Source of the DNA: JASGDC01 sp047606545
Lineage (GTDB): Bacteria; Actinomycetota; Actinomycetes; Actinomycetales; Micrococcaceae
NCBI GenBank assembly: GCA_047606545.1
Contig: JASGEI010000019.1
Location: forward strand, 26,076 to 90,075
Direction of reading: 5' to 3'
DNA: 64,000 nt
The notes beneath the pieces are model-generated. The model was not told where the DNA came from and did no database searches. It worked only from the letters and a program-made list of their open reading frames with translations. Position numbers and translations under genes: made by a program. How positions within the stretch are numbered: position 1 is the first letter of the stretch; each line of letters begins with the position of its first letter. Below are positions 18,255 to 27,131 of the stretch, one piece after another.

Positions 18255-18311
18255 AAACAGTTTTTCAAAGATTTAAGGATATTCATAATTCACACAAGGG
18301 GAGGGTCCTTA

Positions 18312-20066
18312 GTGGCGGAAACTCAAGAAACCGCGAGTTTGAGCAGCTTGAAGTTGGCTCAGTTACAGACTTTAGCATCTTCATTAGGTATTCCTGGCGG
18401 ATACAAGATGCGCAAAAATGATTTAGTAGAGGCTATCGCAGCACATAAGCGTGGCGATTCTATTAGCCCAAAGATTTCAACGAAAAAAACTGAAAGTAAA
18501 AGGCAAGGCAAAAGCAATAAGGACAGTGAGACAAAGTCACTAGATGATATTAAATTGCCAGAACCTGCTAAAGACAGTTCAGATACCAAAAAAGCCAAAA
18601 AGAAAAAAGTTGAAGAGAAGCTTGAAGAAATCGTAATGGTACTTCCAGATCCTAGCGAAAGTAAGGAAGAGGAAAAGCAGCCAGTTCGTAAGCGTCGTAA
18701 CCGCAAGAACTGGAAAGATAAGAACGAAAACTCAAGTGATGAAAATGAGTCTAAAGAAAAGACTAATGACAAGGCTAAAGACAATAAGCAATCAGATAAT
18801 AGATCTAATAACGACTCACATCATAAGAATAGTAATCGTAATAGCAACAATCGCCGTTACCGTGATCGCAATCGTAATAACCGTAAGCGTCGCTATGATG
18901 ACGAACCAGACATCCGCGAAGATGATGTATTGATTCCAGTTGCAGGAATTCTAGATGTCCTAGAAAACTATGCTTTTGTTCGTACCGCAGGTTACTTGCC
19001 TGGTCAAAATGATGTTTATGTTTCGCTAGGGCAAGTCCGGAAGTATGATTTGCGTAAGGGAGACGCTATTGCAGGTGCAATTCGTCAACCTCGTGAAGGT
19101 GAAAATAGTCGTCAAAAATTTAACGCACTGGTTAAATTAGAGACTATTAACGGTAATCCAGTTGATGAGATGGTTAACCGTGTAGACTTTGCAAAACTAA
19201 CTCCACTTTATCCACAGGAGCGATTACGTCTTGAAACTGATTCAAAGAACATCAGTACTAGAGTAGTGGATTTGGTATCTCCAATTGGTAAAGGTCAGCG
19301 TGGTTTGATTGTATCGCCACCAAAAGCCGGTAAGACTTTAATGTTGCAGGCAGTTGCAAATGCAATTACTAAAAATAATCCAGAAGTTCACTTGATGATG
19401 GTGCTTGTTGATGAGCGTCCTGAAGAAGTAACTGACATGCAGCGCACCGTACAAGGTGAAGTTATTGCTTCTACTTTCGACCGTCCAGCTGATGATCATA
19501 CTACTGTTGCTGAACTTGCTATTGAAAGAGCAAAACGTCTGGTAGAGATGGGTCATGATGTAGTAGTGCTTCTTGACTCAATGACTCGTCTAGGCCGTGC
19601 ATATAACTTATCTGCACCTCCTTCAGGTCGTATCCTTTCTGGTGGTGTTGATTCTGCAGCACTTTACCCACCAAAGCGTTTCTTTGGGGCTGCTCGTAAT
19701 ATCGAAAATGGTGGTTCACTAACTATCTTGGCTACAGCTCTTGTAGAGACTGGATCTAAGATGGATGAAGTTATTTTCGAAGAGTTCAAGGGAACTGGTA
19801 ACATGGAACTGCGTTTGAGTCGCCAACTTGCTGATAAGCGTATCTTCCCAGCAGTTGATGTGAATGAATCTAGTACACGTCGTGAAGAAAACCTTGTTTC
19901 TCCTGAAGAACTTAAGATTCTATGGCAGTTACGTCGAATGCTCTCAGCACTTGATACACAGCAATCATTAGAACTTTTGATTAATAAACTTAAAGAAACT
20001 AACTCTAACGTAGAGTTCCTAATGCAGGTTCAGAAGACTACACCTGGTAGTAACGAAAGTAATTAA
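18312..20066 (+). CDS. rho: Transcription termination factor Rho
   Basis: The 584-residue protein has a Rho N-domain (LAQLQTLASSLGIPGGYKMRKNDL), a low-complexity insertion rich in K, E, N, R and D at about residues 60-195, the cold-shock-like RNA-binding part, and the ATPase core with Walker A PPKAGKT, VLLDSMTRLGRAYN and SAALYPPKRFF. Such insertions are typical of actinobacterial Rho. It is a hexameric RNA translocase that ends transcription. GGGGAGGG 6 nt upstream sets the GTG start. prfA starts 2 nt after the stop. Confidence 0.96.
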   Translation: MAETQETASLSSLKLAQLQTLASSLGIPGGYKMRKNDLVEAIAAHKRGDSISPKISTKKTESKRQGKSNKDSETKSLDDIKLPEPAKDSSDTKKAKKKKVEEKLEEIVMVLPDPSESKEEEKQPVRKRRNRKNWKDKNENSSDENESKEKTNDKAKDNKQSDNRSNNDSHHKNSNRNSNNRRYRDRNRNNRKRRYDDEPDIREDDVLIPVAGILDVLENYAFVRTAGYLPGQNDVYVSLGQVRKYDLRKGDAIAGAIRQPREGENSRQKFNALVKLETINGNPVDEMVNRVDFAKLTPLYPQERLRLETDSKNISTRVVDLVSPIGKGQRGLIVSPPKAGKTLMLQAVANAITKNNPEVHLMMVLVDERPEEVTDMQRTVQGEVIASTFDRPADDHTTVAELAIERAKRLVEMGHDVVVLLDSMTRLGRAYNLSAPPSGRILSGGVDSAALYPPKRFFGAARNIENGGSLTILATALVETGSKMDEVIFEEFKGTGNMELRLSRQLADKRIFPAVDVNESSTRREENLVSPEELKILWQLRRMLSALDTQQSLELLINKLKETNSNVEFLMQVQKTTPGSNESN

Positions 20067-20068
20067 TT

Positions 20069-21142
20069 ATGTTTGAATCAGTACAGGGTTTAATTGATGA
20101 ATATAACGATATTCAGGATCAATTAGCAGACCCAGCTGTCCATGCTAATGCTGGTAAAGCTCGTAAACTTGGGCGTCGTTTTGCTGAACTAGGTGCAATT
20201 GTTGAAGCTCATAAAAAGTGGCAAGACACAGTTAACGATTACGAAACTGCAAAAGATTTTGCAGATGAAGATCCAAGTTTTGCTGAAGAAGCTGCAGAGC
20301 TAGAGCCACAAATTGAACCATTAGCTGAAAACTTACGTCGTTTACTAATCCCACGTGATCCAGATGATGCACGTAATGCGATTTTGGAAATTAAAGCTGG
20401 TGCTGGTGGAGATGAAGCAGCACTATTTGCTGGCGATATGTTACGTGCATACACTAAATATGCTGAAAGCAAAGGGTGGAAGGTCGAAGTAATTTCTGCG
20501 ACTGAGTCTGATTTGCACGGTTATAAAGATGTACAGATTGCGGTTAAAGGTAAGTCAGAAAACCCAGCGGAAGGTGTTTGGGCACACTTAAAGTTTGAAG
20601 GTGGGGTGCACCGAGTTCAGCGTGTACCTGCTACCGAATCTCAGGGACGTATCCATACTTCTGCTGTTGGTGTCATGGTATTTCCTGAAGTTGATGCGCC
20701 TGACGAAGTTGAAATTAACCAAAATGATTTGAAGATTGACGTATACCGTTCTTCTGGTCCTGGCGGACAGTCAGTTAACACCACAGACTCTGCAGTACGC
20801 ATTACCCACTTGCCTACAGGTATTGTGGTTGCAATGCAGAATGAGAAGTCACAGATTCAAAACCGTGAAGCTGCGATGCGTGTCTTGCGGGCACGCCTGT
20901 TAGCTGCTCAGCAAGAAGAGTTGGAAGCTGCTAAGTCAGAAGCATCACGTTCTCAGGTGCGTTCAATGGACCGTTCAGAACGTATCCGAACTTACAATTT
21001 CCCGGAAAACCGTATTGCTGATCACCGTACAGGATATAAATCTTATAACCTTGATCAGGTTATGAATGGTGATTTTAACGCAGTTATTCAGTCTTGTATA
21101 GAAGCTGATGAGGCAACTCGTTTGGATGCTATCGGAGAATAA
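20069..21142 (+). CDS. prfA: Peptide chain release factor 1
   Basis: The 357-residue protein has the peptidyl-hydrolase motif GGQ at residues 232-234 within SSGPGGQSVNTTDSA, and the PAT-type anticodon-recognition region (VPATESQG), which marks RF1 and not RF2. It releases peptides at UAA and UAG. Its last codon overlaps the prmC start (TAATG), and PrmC methylates the GGQ glutamine, so the pair is functionally coupled. Confidence 0.96.
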   Translation: MFESVQGLIDEYNDIQDQLADPAVHANAGKARKLGRRFAELGAIVEAHKKWQDTVNDYETAKDFADEDPSFAEEAAELEPQIEPLAENLRRLLIPRDPDDARNAILEIKAGAGGDEAALFAGDMLRAYTKYAESKGWKVEVISATESDLHGYKDVQIAVKGKSENPAEGVWAHLKFEGGVHRVQRVPATESQGRIHTSAVGVMVFPEVDAPDEVEINQNDLKIDVYRSSGPGGQSVNTTDSAVRITHLPTGIVVAMQNEKSQIQNREAAMRVLRARLLAAQQEELEAAKSEASRSQVRSMDRSERIRTYNFPENRIADHRTGYKSYNLDQVMNGDFNAVIQSCIEADEATRLDAIGE

Positions 21143-21984
21143 TGCAACTTAAAGCATTGTTAACTGAAGCAACAGATTTTCTTAACGAAGCAGGAGTTCA
21201 AAGTCCGAAAGTGGATGCTGAACTCCTGCTTTGTTATGTGCTGAATTGTACTCGTAATGAATTGCAACTAAAACTTATTATGGGAACTAATATGGTTTTA
21301 GCTCAGCAACAAAAATTCCAAGATTTGTTAGTACAAAGGGCTAACAATATTCCAGTGCAGCATTTAACTGGTAAAGCTCCTTTTCGTTACCTTGAACTTT
21401 TGGTGGGCGCCGGAGTATTTATTCCCCGTCCTGAAACTGAACTTCTAGTAGAGATTGCAATGTCGCATTTTAAAGCTGACAGTATGGTCGTTGATTTATG
21501 CGCTGGATCGGGAGCTATTGCAGCTTCCATTGCTACTGAGATTCCTAATACGGAAGTTTATGCAGTGGAACTTAGCAAAAAAGCTTTACCTTATTTAATA
21601 GAAAACACTAAAAACTTAACAGTTAATGTTGTGCAAGGAGATTTCAATACTGCTTTACCAGACTTGGGAAGCAGAGTAGATGTACTACTTTCTAACCCAC
21701 CTTATGTTCCAGAAACTGATGTTCCTAAAACAGTTGAAGTCGCTAAATTTGATCCACAATTAGCACTATATGGTGGTAATCCAGATGGCACAAAGATTCC
21801 AAAACAGGTTATTAAACGTGCTGAATTTTTATTGAAACCAGGGGGTTTCTTTGCAATGGAGCATGCTGAAACTCAGCAAGACTATTTAACGGAATTATTG
21901 GTCGGTTCTGGAAATTGGAAAAAGGTTGAAAAACATAATGATTTAACTGGGCGTCCACGCTTTGTCAGTGCTATTAAATCATGA
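21142..21984 (+). CDS. prmC: Release factor glutamine methyltransferase
   Basis: The 280-residue SAM-dependent enzyme has VDLCAGSGAIAASIA (SAM loop) and the N5-glutamine methylase motif LSNPPYVPE. It methylates GGQ of RF1 and RF2. It overlaps prfA by 1 nt. A 67-bp inverted-repeat element starts 4 nt after its stop. Confidence 0.93.
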   Translation: MQLKALLTEATDFLNEAGVQSPKVDAELLLCYVLNCTRNELQLKLIMGTNMVLAQQQKFQDLLVQRANNIPVQHLTGKAPFRYLELLVGAGVFIPRPETELLVEIAMSHFKADSMVVDLCAGSGAIAASIATEIPNTEVYAVELSKKALPYLIENTKNLTVNVVQGDFNTALPDLGSRVDVLLSNPPYVPETDVPKTVEVAKFDPQLALYGGNPDGTKIPKQVIKRAEFLLKPGGFFAMEHAETQQDYLTELLVGSGNWKKVEKHNDLTGRPRFVSAIKS

Positions 21985-21987
21985 GCT

Positions 21988-22054
21988 AAATGGCGTAATG
22001 TCTTACACATTAGTCTCAAAATATGACTCAAATTTGTAAGACATTACGTCATTT
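21988..22054. repeat. 67-bp dispersed inverted-repeat element, copy C
   Basis: The left arm AAATGGCGTAATGTCTTACA and the right arm TGTAAGACATTACGTCATTT match in 19 of 20 positions. The left arm shares 16 of 20 bases with the element at 59794. It follows the prmC stop and may act as a transcript-end hairpin, although it has no T-run. Confidence 0.6.
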
Positions 22055-22134
22055 GTAGTTAAGAATAGTGCATTGATTTCCTGAAAGTTAGCTAAGTATA
22101 AAAGCTCGACTACCCACTTGTTCTTATAAATATG

Positions 22135-22147
22135 TAAAATGGTGTCT
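22135..22147 (+). promoter_or_regulatory. -10 box of probable leaderless sua5 mRNA
   Basis: TAAAAT is followed by 7 nt and the ATG at 22148. Confidence 0.45.
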
Positions 22148-22792
22148 ATGAGCAAAATTTACGATTTGAGTGATAAAGACCAGCGTACTGCTGGTCTTGT
22201 TGCAGCTAAAACAGCTATTAATGCTGATGAATTAGCGGTTGTTCCAACTGATACAGTATATGGGGTAGCTGCTGATGCATTTTCACATATTGGAGTGAAG
22301 ATTTTATTAGCAGCAAAAGCTCGAGGTACAAATTTTCCACCTCCAGTATTAATCTCAAGTAAAAATTCTGTCTCAACATTGGCACGTGATGTTCCTGAAG
22401 CTGCCCAAAAGCTAATGGATAAATTTTGGCCAGGTGGATTGACCCTAATCTTTCATGCACAATCAACTTTAGATTGGAATTTAGGGGAAACAAAGGGCAC
22501 CGTGGCTTTACGAGTACCTAATCAAGAAGATACTTTGGAACTTATCACTTTATCTGGACCTTTGGCAGTTTCATCTGCAAATCGACATGGTAAAAAAGCA
22601 GCTACGACCATTGAAGAAGCACATAAACAGCTTGGCGAAGCAGTGCAAGTTTACCTTGATGCTGGTGACTTAGGAGCTGAAAATGAAAGCTCTACTATTG
22701 TTGATGCTACTGAGAGTCCAATGAAAATTGTTCGGCAAGGAAGTATCTCAGCAGAAGAGTTACAAAAGGTAGTTACTGACATTAAAGTATGA
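22148..22792 (+). CDS. L-threonylcarbamoyladenylate synthase
   Basis: The 214-residue YrdC/Sua5-domain protein has VVPTDTVYGVAAD near the start and FWPGGLTLIF, SANRHGKKA and DAGDLG later, the ATP/threonine-binding surface. It makes threonylcarbamoyl-AMP for the t6A37 tRNA modification. It is the short (YrdC-like) form. I chose ATG 22148 over 22139 because of the TAAAAT-N7-ATG layout. The stop overlaps the next start (ATGA). Confidence 0.9.
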   Translation: MSKIYDLSDKDQRTAGLVAAKTAINADELAVVPTDTVYGVAADAFSHIGVKILLAAKARGTNFPPPVLISSKNSVSTLARDVPEAAQKLMDKFWPGGLTLIFHAQSTLDWNLGETKGTVALRVPNQEDTLELITLSGPLAVSSANRHGKKAATTIEEAHKQLGEAVQVYLDAGDLGAENESSTIVDATESPMKIVRQGSISAEELQKVVTDIKV

Positions 22793-23895
22793 GAGTCTAC
22801 GTTTTAATAATGTTAATTGCGATAGCAATTACTTATATTTGCACCCCCATAGCAAGACTTTTTGCTCGCCATTTTGATATTTATCGCCCAATACGTGAGC
22901 GTGATGTGCATAACAAGCCAATGCCAAGGCTAGGCGGTGTTGCGATGTATATCGGGCTCTGTTTTGCAGTTGTGATGGCTGGACAAATGCCTTTCCTTAC
23001 CGATATTTTGGCAGTTAACTCCCAAGTTTGGGGAGTAGTGCAAGCTGCAACTATCTTGATGGTTCTTGGTATTGCTGATGATGTTTTGGATTTAGACTGG
23101 ACTTTAAAGCTTGGAGGACAGATTTTAGCTGCTGCAATTATGACTATTCAAGGCACTCAGTTAACTTCATTGCCTATAGGTGGTATTGTGCTTGGCTCCT
23201 CTACCATGGCGTTAGTATTGACGATTCTCGTAGTAGTAACCTGTATTAATATTATGAATTTCGTTGATGGTCTTGATGGGTTAGCAGCAGGTATTTGTGC
23301 TATTGGCGGTGTCGCTTTCTTTATTTACTCTTATCTTTTCTCTAGACACGCTACACCAGATGATTATTCAAATACGGCGACATTAATTATTGCCATAACC
23401 ATTGGTATTTGTCTAGGATTCTTACCTCATAATTTTTACAAATCAAAGATTTTTATGGGAGATACCGGGGCAATGTTGCTTGGTTTATTGATGGCAGCCT
23501 CAGCGATTACTCTAACTGGACAAGTAGATCCCACTGTTATTTCACAAACTGAATCATTGCCTATCTTCATGCCTTTATTATTGCCAGTTGCAATTATTGC
23601 GGTGCCACTATTCGATATGATTTCTGCGATTATTCGCAGGACTAGAGCTGGAATGTCACCGACTTCGCCAGATAAAATGCATTTACATCATAAAATGCTT
23701 AATATTGGGCATTCACATGTAAGTGCCGTATTAACTCTTTATACTTGGACTGCTGTAATTGCTTTTGGTATAGTTGCATTTGCCTTTTTACCATTTTGGT
23801 TAGTATTAATTATAGATGTTGCAGCGGTTATTGGGGCATTGCACTTAACCAGAAATCCAAAATCAATTGATAAGGTAGCCGAAAGTGTGGAATAA
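22789..23895 (+). CDS. MraY/WecA-family undecaprenyl-phosphate glycosyl-1-phosphate transferase
   Basis: The 368-residue membrane enzyme has about 10-11 hydrophobic helices and the family acidic motifs IADDVLDLDW, NFVDGLDGLAAG and HLHHKML. It transfers a sugar-1-phosphate (probably GlcNAc or similar) to undecaprenyl phosphate for cell-wall polymer synthesis. The conserved spot before the atp operon in actinobacteria fits WecA/Rfe. The substrate sugar cannot be told from the sequence. Confidence 0.88.
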   Translation: MRVYVLIMLIAIAITYICTPIARLFARHFDIYRPIRERDVHNKPMPRLGGVAMYIGLCFAVVMAGQMPFLTDILAVNSQVWGVVQAATILMVLGIADDVLDLDWTLKLGGQILAAAIMTIQGTQLTSLPIGGIVLGSSTMALVLTILVVVTCINIMNFVDGLDGLAAGICAIGGVAFFIYSYLFSRHATPDDYSNTATLIIAITIGICLGFLPHNFYKSKIFMGDTGAMLLGLLMAASAITLTGQVDPTVISQTESLPIFMPLLLPVAIIAVPLFDMISAIIRRTRAGMSPTSPDKMHLHHKMLNIGHSHVSAVLTLYTWTAVIAFGIVAFAFLPFWLVLIIDVAAVIGALHLTRNPKSIDKVAESVE

Positions 23896-24286
23896 AATAT
23901 TATTTGCTACTGCAAAAATCACTTTACCAGTATGGCTAACCTGTATGTTGGTATGTTGGTATCTTGATGGTAAGAATGGTTTTCTTAGCGCTGGATTTGG
24001 TGGGGCAGTAGTGTTGATTTTTAGTGCTTTAACATTATTGGTAGGGCAACTTTTCTGGAATAAATGGCCTTCGAAATTACTTTTAGGATTTGTAATATCT
24101 TACTTAGCTAAAATTATTATCTTCCCACTTGTCCTAACTTTTATAGGGCGTCCAGATTGGCTAGTAGTTAAAGCATTCTTTTTTACTGCATTAATTAGTA
24201 TTTTGGTTTGGTCCGTAGCAGAATCTTTAGCATTTATGAACCAACGGCGACCATATTTTGATAGGGAGCCACATGAAAAACCGTGA
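23885..24286 (+). CDS. Small membrane protein, AtpI-like position
   Basis: The 133-residue protein has four hydrophobic segments and starts with GTG inside the end of the previous gene. The position before the second small membrane gene and atpB is that of the AtpI/actinobacterial ATP synthase protein I. I cannot name it from motifs alone. Confidence 0.6.
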   Translation: MWNKILFATAKITLPVWLTCMLVCWYLDGKNGFLSAGFGGAVVLIFSALTLLVGQLFWNKWPSKLLLGFVISYLAKIIIFPLVLTFIGRPDWLVVKAFFFTALISILVWSVAESLAFMNQRRPYFDREPHEKP

Positions 24287-24485
24287 ACTTGAAAATAAGA
24301 CTGATTATGGAATTCGTGCTTTTGCATACTTAATTGTTGGTGCTGGTTTTTGGGGATTAGCTGGTTATTTAATAGGTAGTGCAGTCAGCATGCCTTGGCT
24401 AGGTATTGTTGGTGGAATTCTTGGGTTAGGGCTTGGAATTTATCTTGTAGTAAAAATGGGTAATAATCAAGATAAAATGTTTTAA
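24273..24485 (+). CDS. AtpZ/AtpI-like small membrane protein
   Basis: The 70-residue protein has two hydrophobic helices (AYLIVGAGFWGLAGYLIGS and LGIVGGILGLGLGIYLVV), as in the AtpZ/AtpI assembly-factor family. AGGGAGCC directly precedes the ATG at 24273, so I prefer it to TTG 24258. It overlaps the previous gene by 14 nt. It may help c-ring assembly or Mg/Ca supply in the F1Fo complex; that is family inference. Confidence 0.7.
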   Translation: MKNRELENKTDYGIRAFAYLIVGAGFWGLAGYLIGSAVSMPWLGIVGGILGLGLGIYLVVKMGNNQDKMF

Positions 24486-24487
24486 TT

Positions 24488-24517
24488 TTGTATCACTATT
24501 GCATAGTTTTGTATCCT
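24488..24517 (+). promoter_or_regulatory. Candidate promoter before atpB
   Basis: TTGTAT is spaced 18 nt from TATCCT; the resulting transcript would have a 5' leader of about 115 nt before the atpB GTG. No other feature is seen in 24486-24639. Confidence 0.3.
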
Positions 24518-24639
24518 CTATACTCCAATGGGAATAAGGAATAACATGCTTAAAGGGATATTCGTAACTAGACCTTTTATAAGGTAGTATTAATAGAAGA
24601 AAAAGTTAATAGTTCATCAATTTCGACCCGGAGGAATTA

Positions 24640-25410
24640 GTGCAATATACGCCACCGAGCCTGGATGATATGCACCTTCGTGCCCTAATACCTTGGGGAG
24701 CGCAAGAAGGTTTCAGTAAGCAAATGCTTTTGATGATTTGTTCTACAATCATCATCGCTGTTTTTTTTGTGATGGCGAGCAAAAAAGAAGAAGTGGTTCC
24801 TAGTAAGCTGCAATATACCGGTGAAATGGGTTATAACTTCGTTAGAAATGGTATTGCTCGTGACATCATTGGTTCAAAAGACTTTAAGCGTTATGTTCCA
24901 CTACTATTTACTTTCTTTTGGTTTATCTTAGTTAATAATGTTTATGGAATGATTCCATTTTTACAATTACCTACATTTTCCCATGTAGGTGGCGCTTATG
25001 TACTAGCTGCTGTTGCTTACGTAGTTTGGGTAGGTGCTGGTATAAAAAAACATGGCTTTATTGGATTCTTTAAAAATATGTGTGTGCCAGGTGGAGTTAA
25101 AGGACCAATTTTGGGTCTAGTAGTACCGATTGAATTTTTCTCAAATATTCTAGTACGTCCAGTTACTCACGCATTACGTCTATTTGCCACAATGTTTGCC
25201 GGTCACCTGGTTATCATGGTTTTTGCCACAGGTGCTGAGTTTTTAATTCTACAATACGGTGGCGTAGTCGGTTTTGGCGGAGGTATTATTGCAGTTTTCC
25301 TTGGTATTGCAATGTATTTCTTAGAGGCGCTTATCATGGTATTACAGGCCTATGTATTCACTCTTTTGATGGCTTCATATCTTCAAGGTGCATTAGCAGA
25401 CGAACATTAA
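24640..25410 (+). CDS. atpB: ATP synthase subunit a
   Basis: The 256-residue Fo protein has about five helices and the conserved Arg segment THALRLFATMFAGHL that contacts the c-ring. GGAGG sits 5 nt before the GTG start. It forms the proton half-channels and stator with subunits b and delta. This is the first structural gene of the complete atpBEFHAGDC operon. Confidence 0.95.
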   Translation: MQYTPPSLDDMHLRALIPWGAQEGFSKQMLLMICSTIIIAVFFVMASKKEEVVPSKLQYTGEMGYNFVRNGIARDIIGSKDFKRYVPLLFTFFWFILVNNVYGMIPFLQLPTFSHVGGAYVLAAVAYVVWVGAGIKKHGFIGFFKNMCVPGGVKGPILGLVVPIEFFSNILVRPVTHALRLFATMFAGHLVIMVFATGAEFLILQYGGVVGFGGGIIAVFLGIAMYFLEALIMVLQAYVFTLLMASYLQGALADEH

Positions 25411-25464
25411 TTTTTACGTAACTTAACAAAACGAGCCCCAAAAGGCCCATAGAGAGGAAAAACA

Positions 25465-25671
25465 ATGACAGGTTCATTGAACGTTATCGGATACGGTGCT
25501 GCTGCTATTGGTGGCGGTATTGGTGTAGGACTGGTATTCGCTGCTTATGTTAGCGGTGTAGCACGCCAGCCAGAGGCACAGCGTATTCTACAGCCAATTG
25601 CTTTCATCGGTGCTGCTCTTGCAGAAGCACTTGCAATTCTTGGCCTAGTACTTGCTTTCGTAATCAGTTAA
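25465..25671 (+). CDS. atpE: ATP synthase subunit c
   Basis: The 68-residue hairpin has two helices and the ion-carrying Glu54 in IGAALAEALAILG; the loop is ARQPEAQ. The first helix has no Gln/Glu of the sodium type, so it should be a proton c-ring. GAGAGGAAAAAC precedes the ATG. Confidence 0.96.
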   Translation: MTGSLNVIGYGAAAIGGGIGVGLVFAAYVSGVARQPEAQRILQPIAFIGAALAEALAILGLVLAFVIS

Positions 25672-25689
25672 AGGACAAACATTTAAGTC

Positions 25690-26271
25690 ATGTTGGATAG
25701 TATTTATACAACCGCTTCTTCAACGCTTGGAGCTACGACTACGACTTCTAATCCACTGATACCAGACCCATGGGAAATCCTGATTACTACAGTCAGCTTC
25801 TTCATTCTGTTATATATTGTGGTAAAAAAGGTGTCGCCATCGTTCGAGAAAACCTTCCAAAAGCGTATTGACGCTATTAAAGGTGGGTTATCTCGTGCTG
25901 AGCGTGCACAACGTGAAGCCGATGCTGCAAGGCGTAAATACAATCAGCAGTTAGCTGGAGTTCGCGAAGAAGCAAATCGTATTCGTGAACAAGCTCGTGC
26001 TGATGGAGTGCGTATCATCGAAGAGATGAAAGCTCAGGCTCAGGCAGAGTCTGACAGAATCATAGCATTAGGTCACAAGCAGCTTGAGTCCGAGCGCAAT
26101 AATGCCGAGCTTTCATTGCAAAATGATGTTGGTGGTTTAGCTACTTCTTTGGCAGAAAAAATTGTCGGTGAATCACTTGAGGATGATGATCGTTCTAAAC
26201 GAGTGATTGAGCGTTTCCTAGACAACTTGGAAAAACCAGGTCAATACGACAAGGTTAGAGTAGGGGACTAA
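25690..26271 (+). CDS. atpF: ATP synthase subunit b
   Basis: The 193-residue protein has one N-terminal membrane segment (ILITTVSFFILLYIVVKKV) after a short outside part and then a long charged coiled coil (GGLSRAERAQREADAARR on). It forms the peripheral stalk. AAAGGAC lies about 13 nt upstream of the ATG. Confidence 0.92.
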   Translation: MLDSIYTTASSTLGATTTTSNPLIPDPWEILITTVSFFILLYIVVKKVSPSFEKTFQKRIDAIKGGLSRAERAQREADAARRKYNQQLAGVREEANRIREQARADGVRIIEEMKAQAQAESDRIIALGHKQLESERNNAELSLQNDVGGLATSLAEKIVGESLEDDDRSKRVIERFLDNLEKPGQYDKVRVGD

Positions 26272-27071
26272 TGAGCGAGAGTTCAGATTCGTATGCACTA
26301 TTACAGGAGATACTTGCTCCTGAATTAGCCAGCTTAGATATTACAGTTGTAGAAGAGTTAAATGCAGCTATTCGAGCTTTGTATAATTCTACTGAAGCTC
26401 AGCATGCTTTTACGGAGTTCAATTTTAGAGTAGAGCAACGTCAAGAATTCGTCAGTCGTTTATTTACAAAAAAAGTAAGTATTCCTACGATGGCCATTTT
26501 GCTTGAGCATGCTACTCAGCGTTGGACTAGTGGTAGAGACTTGCTAGATTCGTTGCAAACTTTTGCTCAGCTGATTGCAATTTTCATTGCAGAGAGCGAA
26601 GATACATTCTATGATCTAGAATCTGAACTTATCGAATCCGATAATATTCTGGATGCGAATCCAGAAATTGAGCAGTTATTAGATAACGTATTTGCTCCAG
26701 TTGAAGCAAAAGAAAAGTTTGCGAATATATTATTTAAGAATTATTCGCCGTTACCTGCAGAATTGCTAAAGCAAATCTTTATTTGCCCTCGAGGTTATCG
26801 AGTACGTCAAGCAATTACTCAGTTAATTTGGCTAATAACTATGCGCAAAGAACAATACGTAGCAAACGTAGATAGCGCAATTGAGTTAAGCGAAGAACAG
26901 ACAGAACGTCTGTATCAACAGCTAAAGAGGATTTATAACCACCCAATCGTCCTTAACGTACGAGTTAAACCTGAAGTAATTGGTGGAATGCGAGTTCAGG
27001 TAGGGGACGAAATTATTGACGGTACGGTAGCTTCTCGAATCGAGAATATGAACCGTAATTTGAAATCATAA
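26271..27071 (+). CDS. atpH: ATP synthase subunit delta
   Basis: The 266-residue protein is helical in the N-domain and has a C-terminal LNVRVKPEVIGGMRVQVGDEIIDG segment that matches the OSCP/delta family end. It is longer than the usual 180 residues, as is common in actinobacteria. It overlaps atpF (TAATG). Confidence 0.92.
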   Translation: MSESSDSYALLQEILAPELASLDITVVEELNAAIRALYNSTEAQHAFTEFNFRVEQRQEFVSRLFTKKVSIPTMAILLEHATQRWTSGRDLLDSLQTFAQLIAIFIAESEDTFYDLESELIESDNILDANPEIEQLLDNVFAPVEAKEKFANILFKNYSPLPAELLKQIFICPRGYRVRQAITQLIWLITMRKEQYVANVDSAIELSEEQTERLYQQLKRIYNHPIVLNVRVKPEVIGGMRVQVGDEIIDGTVASRIENMNRNLKS

Positions 27072-27131
27072 ACTTAAAAGAATTAATTAACCACTAGCAA
27101 TAGTGGTTTGGAAATAGAGAGCAGGGATGAG

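Noticed and set aside
18227..18421. 64-codon ORF overlapping the rho start
   Set aside because: It overlaps rho in another frame, has no ribosome-binding site and no family features.
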